Below are positions 27,015 through 36,762 of a stretch of DNA of 64,000 nucleotides, piece after piece (within the stretch, counting starts at the first letter, position 1; every line of letters begins with the position of its first letter). The stretch lies in NCBI GenBank assembly GCA_002706265.1, contig PAKU01000006.1:1-64000 (forward strand), given 5' to 3'. A program made the position numbers and the translations under genes. Under the pieces are notes generated by a model. The model saw nothing but the letters and a program-made list of their open reading frames with translations, had not been told where the DNA came from and did no database searches. The stretch comes from Polycyclovorans sp. (GTDB lineage Bacteria; Pseudomonadota; Gammaproteobacteria; Nevskiales; Nevskiaceae).

Positions 27015-28844
27015 TCAGCTTTTGGTCTGGCGGGTGGCGGCAGCGGCGCTGGGGTCGATGACCTGGCCCTCTTGGCGCGGCGGAATCAGGGGGGCCGCGG
27101 GCAGGGTGTTGTTGGCCAACAGGTCTTTGCCCGCGTACAGGTCGCCAAGGGTCTGCAGTTCCAGCCGCTCGGCATCGCGCCGCCGCATGTCATCGCTCAC
27201 GGCTCTGGCGGTGTCGTCGGCCACGCCCAGGGCCCGCAGTGCGGCCTCACCGAACACGAACGCCGATTCGGCCGTTTCCCGCAACTGGAAATCGACCCCC
27301 TGCTTGATCAACTGCAGCGCATGTCCCCGGTCGTAGGCCCGGGCCAGAACCTTGACCAGCGGAAATTCCGACTTCAGCAGCTGAACGATGTGACTGGTGG
27401 TGCCGGCGGCGTCGGTGCAGACCAGAATGGCGTCGGCATGCCCGGCGCCTGAGGCGTGGAGAATGTCGAGGCGGGTGCCGTCGCCGTAGTAGATCTTGAA
27501 GCCGAAGCGGGCGGCATCGCGGATGCGATCGGGATTGGACTCGATGATCGACACCTGGATGCCATGCGCCAGCAAAGACTGACTGGCCACCTGGCCAAAG
27601 CGGCCAAAGCCGATGATCAGCACCTGACCGTGCAGCCCGTTGGCCGATTCCACCCCGTTCAGGTCGTGGGCGGCGGCGGGCGGCTTCAGGCGCGCGCCCA
27701 TCAGCAGCACCAGCAGGGGCGTCAGCACCATCGACAGAATCACCGTGGCGGTGAGCAGAGCGTTGGTTTCGGCATTCAGAACGCCATTGCCGGCGGCGGC
27801 GGCGAACAACACAAAGGCGAACTCGCCGCCCTGGCCGAGCATCACCGCGCGGTACAGCCCTTCACGGTGCGGGGCGCGCAGCACCCTTGCGACGCCGTAG
27901 ATCGTCAGCATCTTGATGCCGCTCAGGCCCACGACCCAGAGCGCCACCATGAGCCAGGCCTGCTGCACCACCCACAGGTTGAGCGACATGCCCACGGCCA
28001 GAAAGAACAGCCCCAGCAGAATGCCGCGAAACGGCTCGACATCGGCCTCCAGTTGATGGCGAAAGGTGGACTCGGACAACAGCACGCCCGCGAGGAATGC
28101 GCCCATGGCCATCGACAGGCCGCCCAGTTCCATCAGCAGCGCGGCGCCGAGGACGATCAGCAGGGCCGCCGCCGTCATCACCTCGCGCGCCTTGGCGGCG
28201 GCCAGTACGCGGAACAACGGATTGAGCAGCCAGCGGCCGATCACCACCAGCGCCACGATGGCGCCGAGGGCCAGGACGATTTCCTGGATGCGTCCAGCGG
28301 CGGTCGTCTGCGGACCGCCGGGCGCCAGAAACGCCACCAGTGCCAGCAGCGGCACGATGGCCAGGTCTTCGAGCAACAGGATGGACACCACGCGCTGGCC
28401 GTGCGGGGTGGCGGTTTCGCCGCGCTCCCCCAGCATCTGGAAAACGATGGCCGTTGACGACAGGGTGAAGCCCATGCCGCCCACGAAGGCCACCAGCGGC
28501 GGCAGGCCGAGCATGACGCCGGCGCCGGTCAGCAGCGTGCCACAGGTCGCCACCTGGGCGGCGCCGAGGCCAAAGATTTCACGGCGCAGTTTCCACAGCT
28601 TGGAAGGCTGCATCTCCAGGCCGATGACAAACAGAAACATCACCACGCCCAGTTCGGCGACGTGAAGAATGGCGTTGGGGTCGTTGAACAGCCGCAATCC
28701 GAACGGACCGATGACCACGCCGGCGACGATGTAGCCCAGCACCGAGCCCAGGCCCAGCTTGCGGAACAGCGGCACGGCCACCAGCGCCGCGCCCAGCAGC
28801 GAGACGGCCTGGGTCAGTTCGGGAATGTAGCCTTCGGCCGCCAT
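27015..28844 (-). CDS. CPA2 monovalent cation:proton antiporter (KefB/KefC type) with RCK domain
   Basis: A 609-aa protein. The N-terminal part (about 1-385) has about twelve membrane helices of the Na/H exchanger fold (LGSVLGYIVAGVVIGPFGLRL). The C-terminal cytoplasmic TrkA-N/RCK domain reads VLIIGFGRFGQVASQ, with ESNPDRI as the dinucleotide-binding acidic end. Such proteins export K+ in exchange for H+, often under electrophile stress. ATG 28844 has GAGG 5 nt upstream. It lies 14 bases after osmC, on the same strand as the pirin gene, which suggests a small stress operon. Confidence 0.92.
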   Translation of the reverse strand: MAAEGYIPELTQAVSLLGAALVAVPLFRKLGLGSVLGYIVAGVVIGPFGLRLFNDPNAILHVAELGVVMFLFVIGLEMQPSKLWKLRREIFGLGAAQVATCGTLLTGAGVMLGLPPLVAFVGGMGFTLSSTAIVFQMLGERGETATPHGQRVVSILLLEDLAIVPLLALVAFLAPGGPQTTAAGRIQEIVLALGAIVALVVIGRWLLNPLFRVLAAAKAREVMTAAALLIVLGAALLMELGGLSMAMGAFLAGVLLSESTFRHQLEADVEPFRGILLGLFFLAVGMSLNLWVVQQAWLMVALWVVGLSGIKMLTIYGVARVLRAPHREGLYRAVMLGQGGEFAFVLFAAAAGNGVLNAETNALLTATVILSMVLTPLLVLLMGARLKPPAAAHDLNGVESANGLHGQVLIIGFGRFGQVASQSLLAHGIQVSIIESNPDRIRDAARFGFKIYYGDGTRLDILHASGAGHADAILVCTDAAGTTSHIVQLLKSEFPLVKVLARAYDRGHALQLIKQGVDFQLRETAESAFVFGEAALRALGVADDTARAVSDDMRRRDAERLELQTLGDLYAGKDLLANNTLPAAPLIPPRQEGQVIDPSAAAATRQTKS

Positions 28845-28858
28845 GCGCGCCTCGTGGG

Positions 28859-29266
28859 TCAGTCGCTGCGCCGGGTACGGATGCGGGCGCCGGCCATCAG
28901 CGTCTTGGTGACCGGCGTTTTGCTGCAGATGTCGAGCAGGCGTTCCCACTGTTGCGGGCTGAGTTCGGCACTGCACCGCAGGTCGCGTTCAATGTGCGTG
29001 ACGCCGTCGTCATCCTTCAGCAAGCGCAGGTCCATCTCGATGTGGCCAAGCTGCCAGCCCTTGCGTTCGGCGTACATGGTGAGGGTCATCACCGTGCAGG
29101 CGCCCAGGCCGGCCAGAATGTACTCATAGGGTGCCGGGCCGGCATTCCGGCCGCCGGCGGAAGTGGGCTCATCGGCCACCAGCGCATGGGAGCCGGCGGT
29201 GATCTCGTTGCGGTAGGGCGGGGCATCGGCGGCAGCGCGAACCGAGGTGGTGGCAATCGATTTCAT
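28859..29266 (-). CDS. OsmC-family peroxide-detoxifying protein
   Basis: A 135-aa protein of the OsmC/Ohr superfamily. Both reactive cysteines are visible: GLGACTVMTLTMYAERKGW and DICSKTPVTKTLMAG. These proteins reduce organic hydroperoxides with thiols. Start ATG 29266 lies 5 bases after the pirin stop. The short form and sequence are closer to the YhfA/OsmC-like group than to classical Ohr, but the substrate is unknown. Confidence 0.92.
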   Translation of the reverse strand: MKSIATTSVRAAADAPPYRNEITAGSHALVADEPTSAGGRNAGPAPYEYILAGLGACTVMTLTMYAERKGWQLGHIEMDLRLLKDDDGVTHIERDLRCSAELSPQQWERLLDICSKTPVTKTLMAGARIRTRRSD

Positions 29267-29271
29267 GAGGT

Positions 29272-30228
29272 TCACCGTGACGTGAGCTGGATGCCGGAAA
29301 GATCGGGCGCGGTCAACCGGGGGGACGGGCTGCCGCTCACCGCTCCGAACCCCAGGCCGGCGTTCCAGTCGTCGGTGGCCTTTGCAATGTCGGCAGGATC
29401 GCGGCCGACAAAGTTCCACCACAGCAGCACCGTTTCATCGAAGGGCTCGCCGCCAATGAGCAGCAACTGGCAGGCGGCATCGGCCAGCACCGCCAGGGTG
29501 GCACGGCCAATGCCGAGGTACAGCAGCGTGCCGGGGGCCAGCGGTTCGCCCAGCACCGTGGCAGTGCCGCTCAGCACCAGCAGGCCGTGCTCAAAGTTGG
29601 GATTGAGCGGGATGGCGATCTCGGCCGCGTCGGTGCAGCGCAGGTCCAGACCCAGCAACGGGCTGTAGACCCGGGCCGGCGAGGTCTGCCCGTAGGCCGC
29701 GCCCGCGAGGACGGTGACCCGGAAGCCGCCATCCTCGACCACCGGCAGTTCGGGGTGATGATCGAACGCCGGTGCGCGGTGGCGTTCGGCATCGGGCAGG
29801 GCGATCCACAGTTGCGCGGCGTGCAGGTGGCCGGGATCGTCGTTGACCGCGTCCTCGGCGTGCGAGATGCCGCGCCCGGCGGTCATGATGTTGACCTGCC
29901 CGGGGCGGATCACCTGCGCATAACCGAGGCTGTCGCGGTGCATCATTTCGCCTTCGATCATCCAGGTGAAGGTCTGCAGTCCGATATGCGGGTGCGGCCC
30001 CACCGCTATGCCCTGACCACGCCCGTAGTCGCGCGGGCCAATGTGATCGAGAAAGCACCAGGCGCCGATCATGCGGCGCTGCGGGTTGGGCAGTGCGCGG
30101 CGAATCATCAGGCCGGTGCCGATTTGGCCGTCGCGGGTGGCGATCCGCTCGAGCACCGGTTGATCCGGCGTGGCAGGACAGTCGCGCGAGTCCGAAAGGT
30201 TCTGCGATGTGGGCTGGGTATTGCTCAT
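29272..30228 (-). CDS. Pirin family protein
   Basis: A 318-aa bicupin. The N-terminal metal site is seen in GPHPHIGLQTFTWMIEGEMMHRDSLG, followed by GISHAEDA, and the C-terminal cupin by FDETVLLWWNFVGRD. Pirins bind Fe and some act as quercetinases or regulators. The start at 30228 follows the preceding gene on this strand by 43 bases. It is the first gene of the pirin-osmC-kef group. Confidence 0.93.
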   Translation of the reverse strand: MSNTQPTSQNLSDSRDCPATPDQPVLERIATRDGQIGTGLMIRRALPNPQRRMIGAWCFLDHIGPRDYGRGQGIAVGPHPHIGLQTFTWMIEGEMMHRDSLGYAQVIRPGQVNIMTAGRGISHAEDAVNDDPGHLHAAQLWIALPDAERHRAPAFDHHPELPVVEDGGFRVTVLAGAAYGQTSPARVYSPLLGLDLRCTDAAEIAIPLNPNFEHGLLVLSGTATVLGEPLAPGTLLYLGIGRATLAVLADAACQLLLIGGEPFDETVLLWWNFVGRDPADIAKATDDWNAGLGFGAVSGSPSPRLTAPDLSGIQLTSR

Positions 30229-30271
30229 GTCCGCTGCGGCTCCGATAAGGGATCGGTGCGGCAGTGTGCCA

Positions 30272-31228
30272 TCAGTCCTGGGGCGTGTCGGCCAGATACT
30301 TTTCAACGTAGGCCACGCGGGTCTCCACCGGCGCCTTGGCATCGCCATCCCGCTCGATCTTGCGCAGGTAGGGCGCCAACCCGGTGCCGTTGGCGATCTG
30401 GATGGCAAGACCCGGCCGGGCGTTGAGTTCGAGAATCAGCGGCCCCTTGTCGGCGTCGAGCACCACGTCGACCCCGAGGTAGCCGAGGCCGGTCAGTTCG
30501 TAACAGCCGGCCGCCAGCCGCAGCAGCACGTCCCACTGCGGAATGGCGTGGCCGCCGATGGGATGGCCGGTGTCGGGGTGATGGTCAATCTTCAGGCTGT
30601 TGAACACGCCGTGATGCGTGACCCCGGTGGCGATGTTGATGCCGGCGCCGACCGCGCCCTGGTGCAGGTTGGCCTTGCCGTCCGACGTGCGGGTGGGCAG
30701 GCGCACCATGGCCATGACCGGGTAACCCTTGAAGACGATGGTGCGGATGTCGGGCACGCCCTGAAAGGTGATGTCTTTGAACAGCGGGTCGAAGCGCACC
30801 CGGTATTCGATCATGGCGTGGTCGGGCTGACCGCCGAGGCTGTACATGCCGCTGAGAATGTTGCCGACGTGGTGTTCCAGTGACGCCAGGGTGACCAGCT
30901 GGCCGCTGGCCTTGCGGAACAGCTTGCCCTGACGACCGTCGACCACCACGATGCCTTCGCCGCCCGAGCCGTGGGCGGGTTTGATGACGAAGTCCTGATA
31001 CGGCGCCAGCAGGCTGGCCAGGCGCTGGGCGTCGTGGTTGGTCTCGACCACCGCGTAAAGCTCGGGGACGGCGATGCCGGCACTCACCGCCAGTTGCTTG
31101 GTGATCAGCTTGTTGTCGACCTTGGGGTAGTCGCTGCGCCGATTGAGTTTGGAAATGTAGTCGCCATTGCGTTGATTGAGGCCGACCACGCCCAATCGCT
31201 TCAGCTTGCCCGGTGGCGCGAAGAACAT
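30272..31228 (-). CDS. RimK-related ATP-grasp ligase (alpha-L-glutamate ligase-like)
   Basis: A 318-aa ATP-grasp protein matching the RimK-related ligase family TIGR02291. It starts with the conserved GVVGLNQRNGDYI, has the ATP-binding Lys segment FVIKPAHGSGGEGIVVV and the Mg-binding LILELNARPG. RimK relatives add amino acids, often Glu, to proteins or peptides. It is the last of three tightly spaced genes (retropepsin, inactive transglutaminase-7TM, ligase); its ATG abuts the stop of the transglutaminase gene. The substrate is unknown. Confidence 0.9.
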   Translation of the reverse strand: MFFAPPGKLKRLGVVGLNQRNGDYISKLNRRSDYPKVDNKLITKQLAVSAGIAVPELYAVVETNHDAQRLASLLAPYQDFVIKPAHGSGGEGIVVVDGRQGKLFRKASGQLVTLASLEHHVGNILSGMYSLGGQPDHAMIEYRVRFDPLFKDITFQGVPDIRTIVFKGYPVMAMVRLPTRTSDGKANLHQGAVGAGINIATGVTHHGVFNSLKIDHHPDTGHPIGGHAIPQWDVLLRLAAGCYELTGLGYLGVDVVLDADKGPLILELNARPGLAIQIANGTGLAPYLRKIERDGDAKAPVETRVAYVEKYLADTPQD

Positions 31229-32743
31229 TTACTTGGCCAGGTCGCGGAAGCGGCGCAATTCGGTGAGGCGGTAGCCGGTGTAACGGCCCACCAGCAAGGT
31301 GATGCCCAGCACGATCAGCATCAGCTCGGGGAACACGAACACCAGATGCTCGACCTGCGGATGGAACATCAACAGGTAACAGGCGGCCGCGACGAGGAGG
31401 CTGCCAAAGCCTTGGCGAATGGCATCGCCAGCGCCCAGTTCTTCCCAGACGATCGACATGCGCTCGATGGTCATCGCCAGAATGACCATGGGGAACAGGG
31501 CGACCGACAGGCCGATTTCGAGGTTCATGCGGTGCGAGGCGATGGTCACCAGCGCCATCAGCAGGATCACCGTGATGACCACCGCCGCCAGCCGCGGAAC
31601 CAGCAGCAGTTTCAGACGCTCCAGGTAAAAGCGGATGATCAATCCGAGCGCGACGATCAAAGTGAACAGAATCACGCCGCTGACCAGCTGCGTTTCGCGG
31701 AACGACAGTGCGATCAGCACCGGCATGAAGGTGCCAAAGGTCTGTAGACCAATGATGTTGCGCAACACCACGATCAGCAGCGCGCCGAGGGGCACCAGCA
31801 GCAGCACCCGGTAGAGGTTCTGGGTCTGCACGGGCAGGTCGAGCAGCGAGATGTTCGCCAGCGAGGCGTTTTCGGCGCGTGAGCGTGAGGCGGCGGTGCT
31901 CAGGGCGGGCTCGACGCTCTTGATCGCGGAGAACTGCACGGTTGCATTGCGCGAGCGGGTGACATCAAACAGCGGCTCTTCACCGACCCACCACAGCAGC
32001 ACGTCGTCCGGCAGGCCGGGGGTGCCGGTGAGCGGGTCCAGGGTCAGCCAGCGCTCGCCGTTGTTGACCTGCAGCCAGGTGCGAGGCTGGATGTCGCGGG
32101 CGCCATCGACCAGGGGTAATCCGTAGACCGCGCGCGCCGGAATGCGCGCACTGGCCAGCATCTTCACGGCCAGCGCCGCCCGTTGCTGTGGCGAGGTGGC
32201 CTCGTTGACCAACAGCGTCACGTTCGGGCCGGGCGGTGTGGCGTTGATTTCTTTCACCAGTGCGGTGGCGAACGAGAAGATGTCGGCGCTGCGCGCCCGC
32301 ACATCATCGAGCACGGCGAGCACGGCGGCGCCGAAGGGTTCTTCGTATTCGGGCACGTCGGCCAGCGCCGGAACCCCGATCGGTGGGCGCGGCTCGGAAC
32401 TGCGGACCACGCGCGCACGGTAGTACAGCGCCTGGTTGCCCGAGGTGCGGCGGGTGGTCCACACCGCCTGCCGTGAGGCCTCGGCCGATTCCGTGGCCAG
32501 GCCGTAGCCACGCGAGATGAAATTTTCGTCCAGCACGGTATAGCCGGGCGGGTCGATGGGCACCTTCAAGGTCGCACGGGTGGCCCCCCCAATGGCCTCG
32601 AAGCCCAGCTTGGCCTCCACCAGCCAGGTGTCGATCGAGGCCTCAGGGGTGATGGGGTATCCCAGCACTTGCGACTTGTAACCGGCGATGCCGGTCGCGG
32701 TTGCAATCAACAGCGCCGCCAGTGCGGGAACGTGCCATTGCAT
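31229..32743 (-). CDS. Inactive transglutaminase fused to seven membrane helices
   Basis: A 504-aa membrane protein. An N-terminal anchor is followed by a periplasmic domain of about 250 residues with a transglutaminase fold, and then about seven membrane helices (from near residue 285: LLLVPLGALLIVVLRNIIGLQTFG onward). Where active enzymes have Cys and His, this one has RAALAVKMLASARIPARAVYG without Cys and TWLQVNNGERWLTLDP with Thr in place of His, so it should be catalytically dead and bind rather than cut peptides. It is known in association with the flanking retropepsin and ATP-grasp ligase families. The start overlaps the upstream stop by one base (TGATG). Confidence 0.9.
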   Translation of the reverse strand: MQWHVPALAALLIATATGIAGYKSQVLGYPITPEASIDTWLVEAKLGFEAIGGATRATLKVPIDPPGYTVLDENFISRGYGLATESAEASRQAVWTTRRTSGNQALYYRARVVRSSEPRPPIGVPALADVPEYEEPFGAAVLAVLDDVRARSADIFSFATALVKEINATPPGPNVTLLVNEATSPQQRAALAVKMLASARIPARAVYGLPLVDGARDIQPRTWLQVNNGERWLTLDPLTGTPGLPDDVLLWWVGEEPLFDVTRSRNATVQFSAIKSVEPALSTAASRSRAENASLANISLLDLPVQTQNLYRVLLLVPLGALLIVVLRNIIGLQTFGTFMPVLIALSFRETQLVSGVILFTLIVALGLIIRFYLERLKLLLVPRLAAVVITVILLMALVTIASHRMNLEIGLSVALFPMVILAMTIERMSIVWEELGAGDAIRQGFGSLLVAAACYLLMFHPQVEHLVFVFPELMLIVLGITLLVGRYTGYRLTELRRFRDLAK

Positions 32744-33270
32744 CAGCCTTCATCGCCTTTCGAGGGTTTGCATTCGGGCTTGGTTTCGAAGCGGCTGCCG
32801 GAGTCCACGACGATATGTCCTTTCAAGAAATTGCGGCCGACCAGGACTTGGTAGTTGAAATTGGATCGGTCCGCGAGGGTGAATTGTGCCATCTGGTGCA
32901 CATGGCCGACGCACATGCCCAGTTCCACCACTGGCCGCACGTGTGGCGTGCCGCCGTGGCGGCGGATGCGCACCGTGCGGACCACGGGGGCTTCGAAAGT
33001 CACCAGGTTGTCTTCGTCCTCGGGGTCGATCACGTCGAAGCGGATCCACTCCTTGCCATCTTTCTCGAAGCTTTCCTTGTTCAGCGCGTTCAGCGACGAC
33101 GTGGTCGCGCCCGAGTCGAGCTTGGCGTTGAGTTCGATCGGCGGATTGTCGAAACGGACCTTTTCGATGTAACCCAGAATTTCCAGTTCGCCCGGCTTGC
33201 TCTTGGCGTAGGCCCCGATGGGCAGCGTCGGCAAGAGCGCAGCAAGGGCGAATGCGAGCCAGTTTTTCAT
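32743..33270 (-). CDS. Exported retropepsin-like aspartic peptidase (RimB/Zn_protease family)
   Basis: A 175-aa protein with a signal peptide (MKNWLAFALAALLPTLPIGAYA). The aspartic-peptidase motif LDSGATTSS lies near residue 51, and VLVGRNFLKGHIVVDSG is the typical family end. The family was once called ATP-dependent zinc protease but has a retropepsin fold. Being exported, it would act in the periplasm, on the same side as the transglutaminase-like domain encoded next. ATG 33270 gives a good signal peptide; the longer frame does not. Confidence 0.9.
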   Translation of the reverse strand: MKNWLAFALAALLPTLPIGAYAKSKPGELEILGYIEKVRFDNPPIELNAKLDSGATTSSLNALNKESFEKDGKEWIRFDVIDPEDEDNLVTFEAPVVRTVRIRRHGGTPHVRPVVELGMCVGHVHQMAQFTLADRSNFNYQVLVGRNFLKGHIVVDSGSRFETKPECKPSKGDEG

Positions 33271-33344
33271 TGGAGTGATTTTGATGTTGGGACTGGAGGC
33301 AAAGCATGTGCGGCCCCTCCCGCACCGTGCCTTAACCCTGATGC

Positions 33345-33758
33345 TCAATCGTCATTCTGTGCCTTGTATTCGCCTTCTAGGATGACAGGACGGCGCAGGT
33401 CCGGTCGAGCCTTGGCGATACCACTTTGCAGGCGGCCGGCCAGACGCTCGCGCAGACTGCCGCCGAGCACCAGCGTTGCGCCGATCACGTCCGAGAGGAT
33501 GCCGGGCAAAAAGAACATCAAGCCCCCCACCAGCTTCATCAGGTCTGCCAGCGGCGACGCCGATGGCAGCTCACCCTGCGCGGCTGCCATCTGCACCCGC
33601 CTCAGCGCCTGTAATCCGGTCTGCTTGATGGTCCAGATGCCGAACAGGCCGGTCAGGAACATCCACGCAAACATCGGCGCGGCCCCAAAGCGGTTGATCA
33701 GCTCGACCAACAGCCAGATTTCGGTGGCGACGAAGATGAACAGCATCAGCAGCGGCAT
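33345..33758 (-). CDS. fxsA: FxsA family membrane protein
   Basis: A 137-aa inner-membrane protein with hydrophobic segments at about residues 1-20, 25-45 and 75-95, including LVGGLMFFLPGILSDVIG, the family signature. E. coli FxsA overproduction relieves F-plasmid exclusion of phage T7; its normal role is unknown. Its ATG shares a base with the valS stop (TAATG), so the two are coupled. Confidence 0.9.
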   Translation of the reverse strand: MPLLMLFIFVATEIWLLVELINRFGAAPMFAWMFLTGLFGIWTIKQTGLQALRRVQMAAAQGELPSASPLADLMKLVGGLMFFLPGILSDVIGATLVLGGSLRERLAGRLQSGIAKARPDLRRPVILEGEYKAQNDD

Positions 33759-36583
33759 TACATGGCCTCGATGGTGTGGCGCTGGGCCGCCAGTTGTGCC
33801 AGATCGGCGTCCTGTCTGGCCAGCAGGTCACGCGCCTGTTGCTGCACGTGTTCGGGCGCCTTGCCGAAGTTGGGGTTGTTGACCCGCACCAGGGTTTTCT
33901 CGCGGTCGCCGCCGAGTTTGGCGATGGCCTTGTCGAGCCGCGCCAGTTCGGCCTCCTTGTCGATCAGGCCCGCCATGGGTACCAGCAGCTTCATCGTGCC
34001 GCACAGCGCCACGGCCGATTTGGGTGCGTCATCGCCCACCTGCTCGATCGACTCGACCCGAGCCAGAAAGCGGATCGAGCCGTCCAGCCGCTGCAGTCGC
34101 GCCTGGTCGGCAGATGTGGCGTTCTGGATGAGCAGCGGCAGCGGCTTGCCGGGCGACAGGTCCATCTCGCCGCGAATCTGGCGGATGCCCAGAATCAGGG
34201 TCTTGAGCCAGTCGATGTCGGCTTCGGCGGTGGTATCGATCTTGCGGTCATCGGCCACCGGATAGGGCTGATGCATGATGGTTTTGCCCTGGCGCCCGGC
34301 CAGGGGCGCAGTCACGGTCTGGTTGCGCCCCGCAAGCGGGGCTACACGCTGCCAGATGTCCTCGGTCAGGAACGGCATGATCGGGTGCAGCAGCCGCAGT
34401 GCGGTTTCCAGCACCCGTACCAGGGTGCGGCGGGTGCCCCGCTGCTCTTCCGCCGTGCCCTGCTGCAGGGCCGGCTTGGAGAGCTCCAGATACCAGTCGC
34501 AGTATTCGTTCCAGATGAACTGGTAAAGCGCGGTGGCCAGCAGGTCGAAGCGATAGGTCTTGAAGTGCTCGGCGGCGTCCCGTTCCAGGCGCTGAAGCTG
34601 GCTGATGATCCAGCGGTCGGCGGCCGAGAGGGTATAGGGCAGGGTGGTGTCGAGCCCCACGTCGGCGTTCTCGCTGTTCATCAGCACGAAGCGCGCGGCG
34701 TTCCAGATCTTGTTGCAGAAGTTGCGATAGCCCTCGGCGCGGCCGGCGTCGAAGCGGATGTCACGGCCCTGCGTGGCCAGCGCCGAAAAGGTGAACCGCA
34801 GTGCGTCCACACCCACGGCGGCGATGCCGTCGGGGTAGTCCTTGCGGGTTTTCTTCTCGATCTTCGCCGCCATGCCGGGCTGCATCAGCCCGGTGGTGCG
34901 CTTGGCCACCAGATCGTCCAGCGCAATGCCGTCGACCACGTCCAGCGGGTCCAGCACGTTGCCCTTGGACTTGGACATCTTGTTGCCTTCGGGGTCGCGC
35001 ACCAGGCCGGTGATGTACACCTCGCGGAACGGCACGTCCTGCTGGAAGTACTGCCCCATCATCACCATGCGGGCGACCCAGAAGAAGATGATGTCGAAGC
35101 CGGTGACCAGCACGCTGCCGGGGTAGTACTTGGCCAGCTCCGGTGTTTTCTCGGGCCAGCCCAGGGTGGCGAAGGGCCAGATGTCGGACGAGAACCAGGT
35201 GTCGAAAACGTCTTCGTCCTGGGTCAGCGGGGCATCGCCCAGCCCGTGCCGGGCACGCACGTCGGCCTCACTGCGCCCCACGTAGACATGACCTGCATCG
35301 TCGTACCACGCGGGAATGCGATGGCCCCACCAGAGCTGGCGGCTGATGCACCAGTCCTGGATGTTGTTGAGCCAGTGGTTGTAGGTGGTTTTCCAGTTGT
35401 CGGGCACGAACTGAATGCGGCCCGAGGCCACGGCGTCGAGCGCGGGTTGGGTGATCTTGGTCCAGCCGCCGTCGGGCGTCTTGCGGGTCAGATCCACGAA
35501 CCATTGGTCGGTGAGATAGGGCTCCAGCACGGCGCCGCTGCGGTCGCCGCGCGGCACTTTCAGGCCGTGGTCTTCGATCTTGTCGAGCAGGCCCAGCGCG
35601 TCGATGTCGGCCTCGATCTGCTTGCGGGCGTCGAAGCGGTCGAGGCCGCGATACGCCGCCGGCACGTCATCGGTGATCTGGGCTGTGCGGGTCAGCACGT
35701 TGATCATCGGCAGCCCGTGCCGCAGGCCAATCTGGTAGTCGTTGAAATCGTGCGCGGGCGTGATCTTCACGCAGCCGGAGCCGAATTCGGGATCGACGTA
35801 ATCGTCACCGATGATGGGGATGTCACGGTCCACCAGCGGCAGGCGAATGGTTTTGCCGATCAGGTGCTTGAAGCGTTCGTCTTCGGGATGCACCGCCACG
35901 GCGGTGTCGCCGAGCATGGTTTCCGGGCGGGTGGTGGCCACCACGAGATGGCCGCTGCCATCGGCCAGTGGGTAGCGGAAATGCCAGAGATGGCCTTTCT
36001 CGTCTTCCTGCACCACCTCCAGATCGGAGATGGCGGTCTGCAGCACCGGGTCCCAGTTGACCAGGCGTTTGCCGCGGTAGATCAGCCCGTCTTCATGCAG
36101 CTTGACGAAATGCTCGATGACCGCGGTGTTGTAGCCGGGGTCCATGGTGAAGGCCTCGCGCGACCAGTCCACGCTCGAGCCCATGCGGCGAATCTGCTCG
36201 CTGATGGTGCCGGCGGAGTAGCGCTTCCAGTCCCAGACCTTTTCAAGGAACTTCTCGCGGCCCAGTTCGGCACGACCCGCGTCGCCCGCCTGCTTGAGGT
36301 TGCGCTCCACCACCATCTGCGTGGCGATGCCGGCGTGATCGGTCCCCGGCTGCCACAGCGTGTCCTTGCCGCTCATCCGCGCGTGGCGGACCAGCGCATC
36401 CATGATGGTGTGCTGGAAGGCGTGGCCCATGTGCAGGGTGCCGGTCACGTTCGGCGGCGGAATCATGATGCTGTACGGCGCACCATCGCCGGGGGTGTGC
36501 TGGCCGGCGGCGAAGCAGCCGTCAGCCTCCCAAGTCTGGCGCCAACGGGCTTCTACAGCGGCGGGTTCAAACGTCTTTTCCAT
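33758..36583 (-). CDS. valS: Valyl-tRNA synthetase
   Basis: A 941-aa class I aminoacyl-tRNA synthetase that charges tRNA-Val. The HIGH-type motif is [14 protein letters not shown], the KMSKS motif is [13 protein letters not shown], the editing domain lies between, and the C terminus ends in the Val-arm coiled coil ([20 protein letters not shown]). Length is normal. In many relatives valS follows pepA-holC; here those genes lie 3 kb upstream on the same strand, separated by four minus-strand genes and one plus-strand gene. The 179 bases upstream of the start hold its promoter region. Confidence 0.97.
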   Translation of the reverse strand: MEKTFEPAAVEARWRQTWEADGCFAAGQHTPGDGAPYSIMIPPPNVTGTLHMGHAFQHTIMDALVRHARMSGKDTLWQPGTDHAGIATQMVVERNLKQAGDAGRAELGREKFLEKVWDWKRYSAGTISEQIRRMGSSVDWSREAFTMDPGYNTAVIEHFVKLHEDGLIYRGKRLVNWDPVLQTAISDLEVVQEDEKGHLWHFRYPLADGSGHLVVATTRPETMLGDTAVAVHPEDERFKHLIGKTIRLPLVDRDIPIIGDDYVDPEFGSGCVKITPAHDFNDYQIGLRHGLPMINVLTRTAQITDDVPAAYRGLDRFDARKQIEADIDALGLLDKIEDHGLKVPRGDRSGAVLEPYLTDQWFVDLTRKTPDGGWTKITQPALDAVASGRIQFVPDNWKTTYNHWLNNIQDWCISRQLWWGHRIPAWYDDAGHVYVGRSEADVRARHGLGDAPLTQDEDVFDTWFSSDIWPFATLGWPEKTPELAKYYPGSVLVTGFDIIFFWVARMVMMGQYFQQDVPFREVYITGLVRDPEGNKMSKSKGNVLDPLDVVDGIALDDLVAKRTTGLMQPGMAAKIEKKTRKDYPDGIAAVGVDALRFTFSALATQGRDIRFDAGRAEGYRNFCNKIWNAARFVLMNSENADVGLDTTLPYTLSAADRWIISQLQRLERDAAEHFKTYRFDLLATALYQFIWNEYCDWYLELSKPALQQGTAEEQRGTRRTLVRVLETALRLLHPIMPFLTEDIWQRVAPLAGRNQTVTAPLAGRQGKTIMHQPYPVADDRKIDTTAEADIDWLKTLILGIRQIRGEMDLSPGKPLPLLIQNATSADQARLQRLDGSIRFLARVESIEQVGDDAPKSAVALCGTMKLLVPMAGLIDKEAELARLDKAIAKLGGDREKTLVRVNNPNFGKAPEHVQQQARDLLARQDADLAQLAAQRHTIEAM

Positions 36584-36762
36584 GAGGACCGGTCGTTGGG
36601 CGCGAACCTGCAGGCCCGCGCAACCTGAAAATGAAGGCCGCGAAGTTTACGCGCTGCGCCGGGGCGCAAAACAGGCCCCCAGTCCAGCAGGCACATTTAT
36701 CCATGTCGTGCCGGCGCGCACCACGGGCCCATGACCGCTCGCCCTGGGCCACAAGACCGATC

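Noticed and set aside
33776-36628. 950-codon open frame on the plus strand, antisense to valS
   Set aside because: valS on the opposite strand has all family motifs. Long antisense frames are expected from GC-rich codon bias, and the translation shows no recognisable domain.
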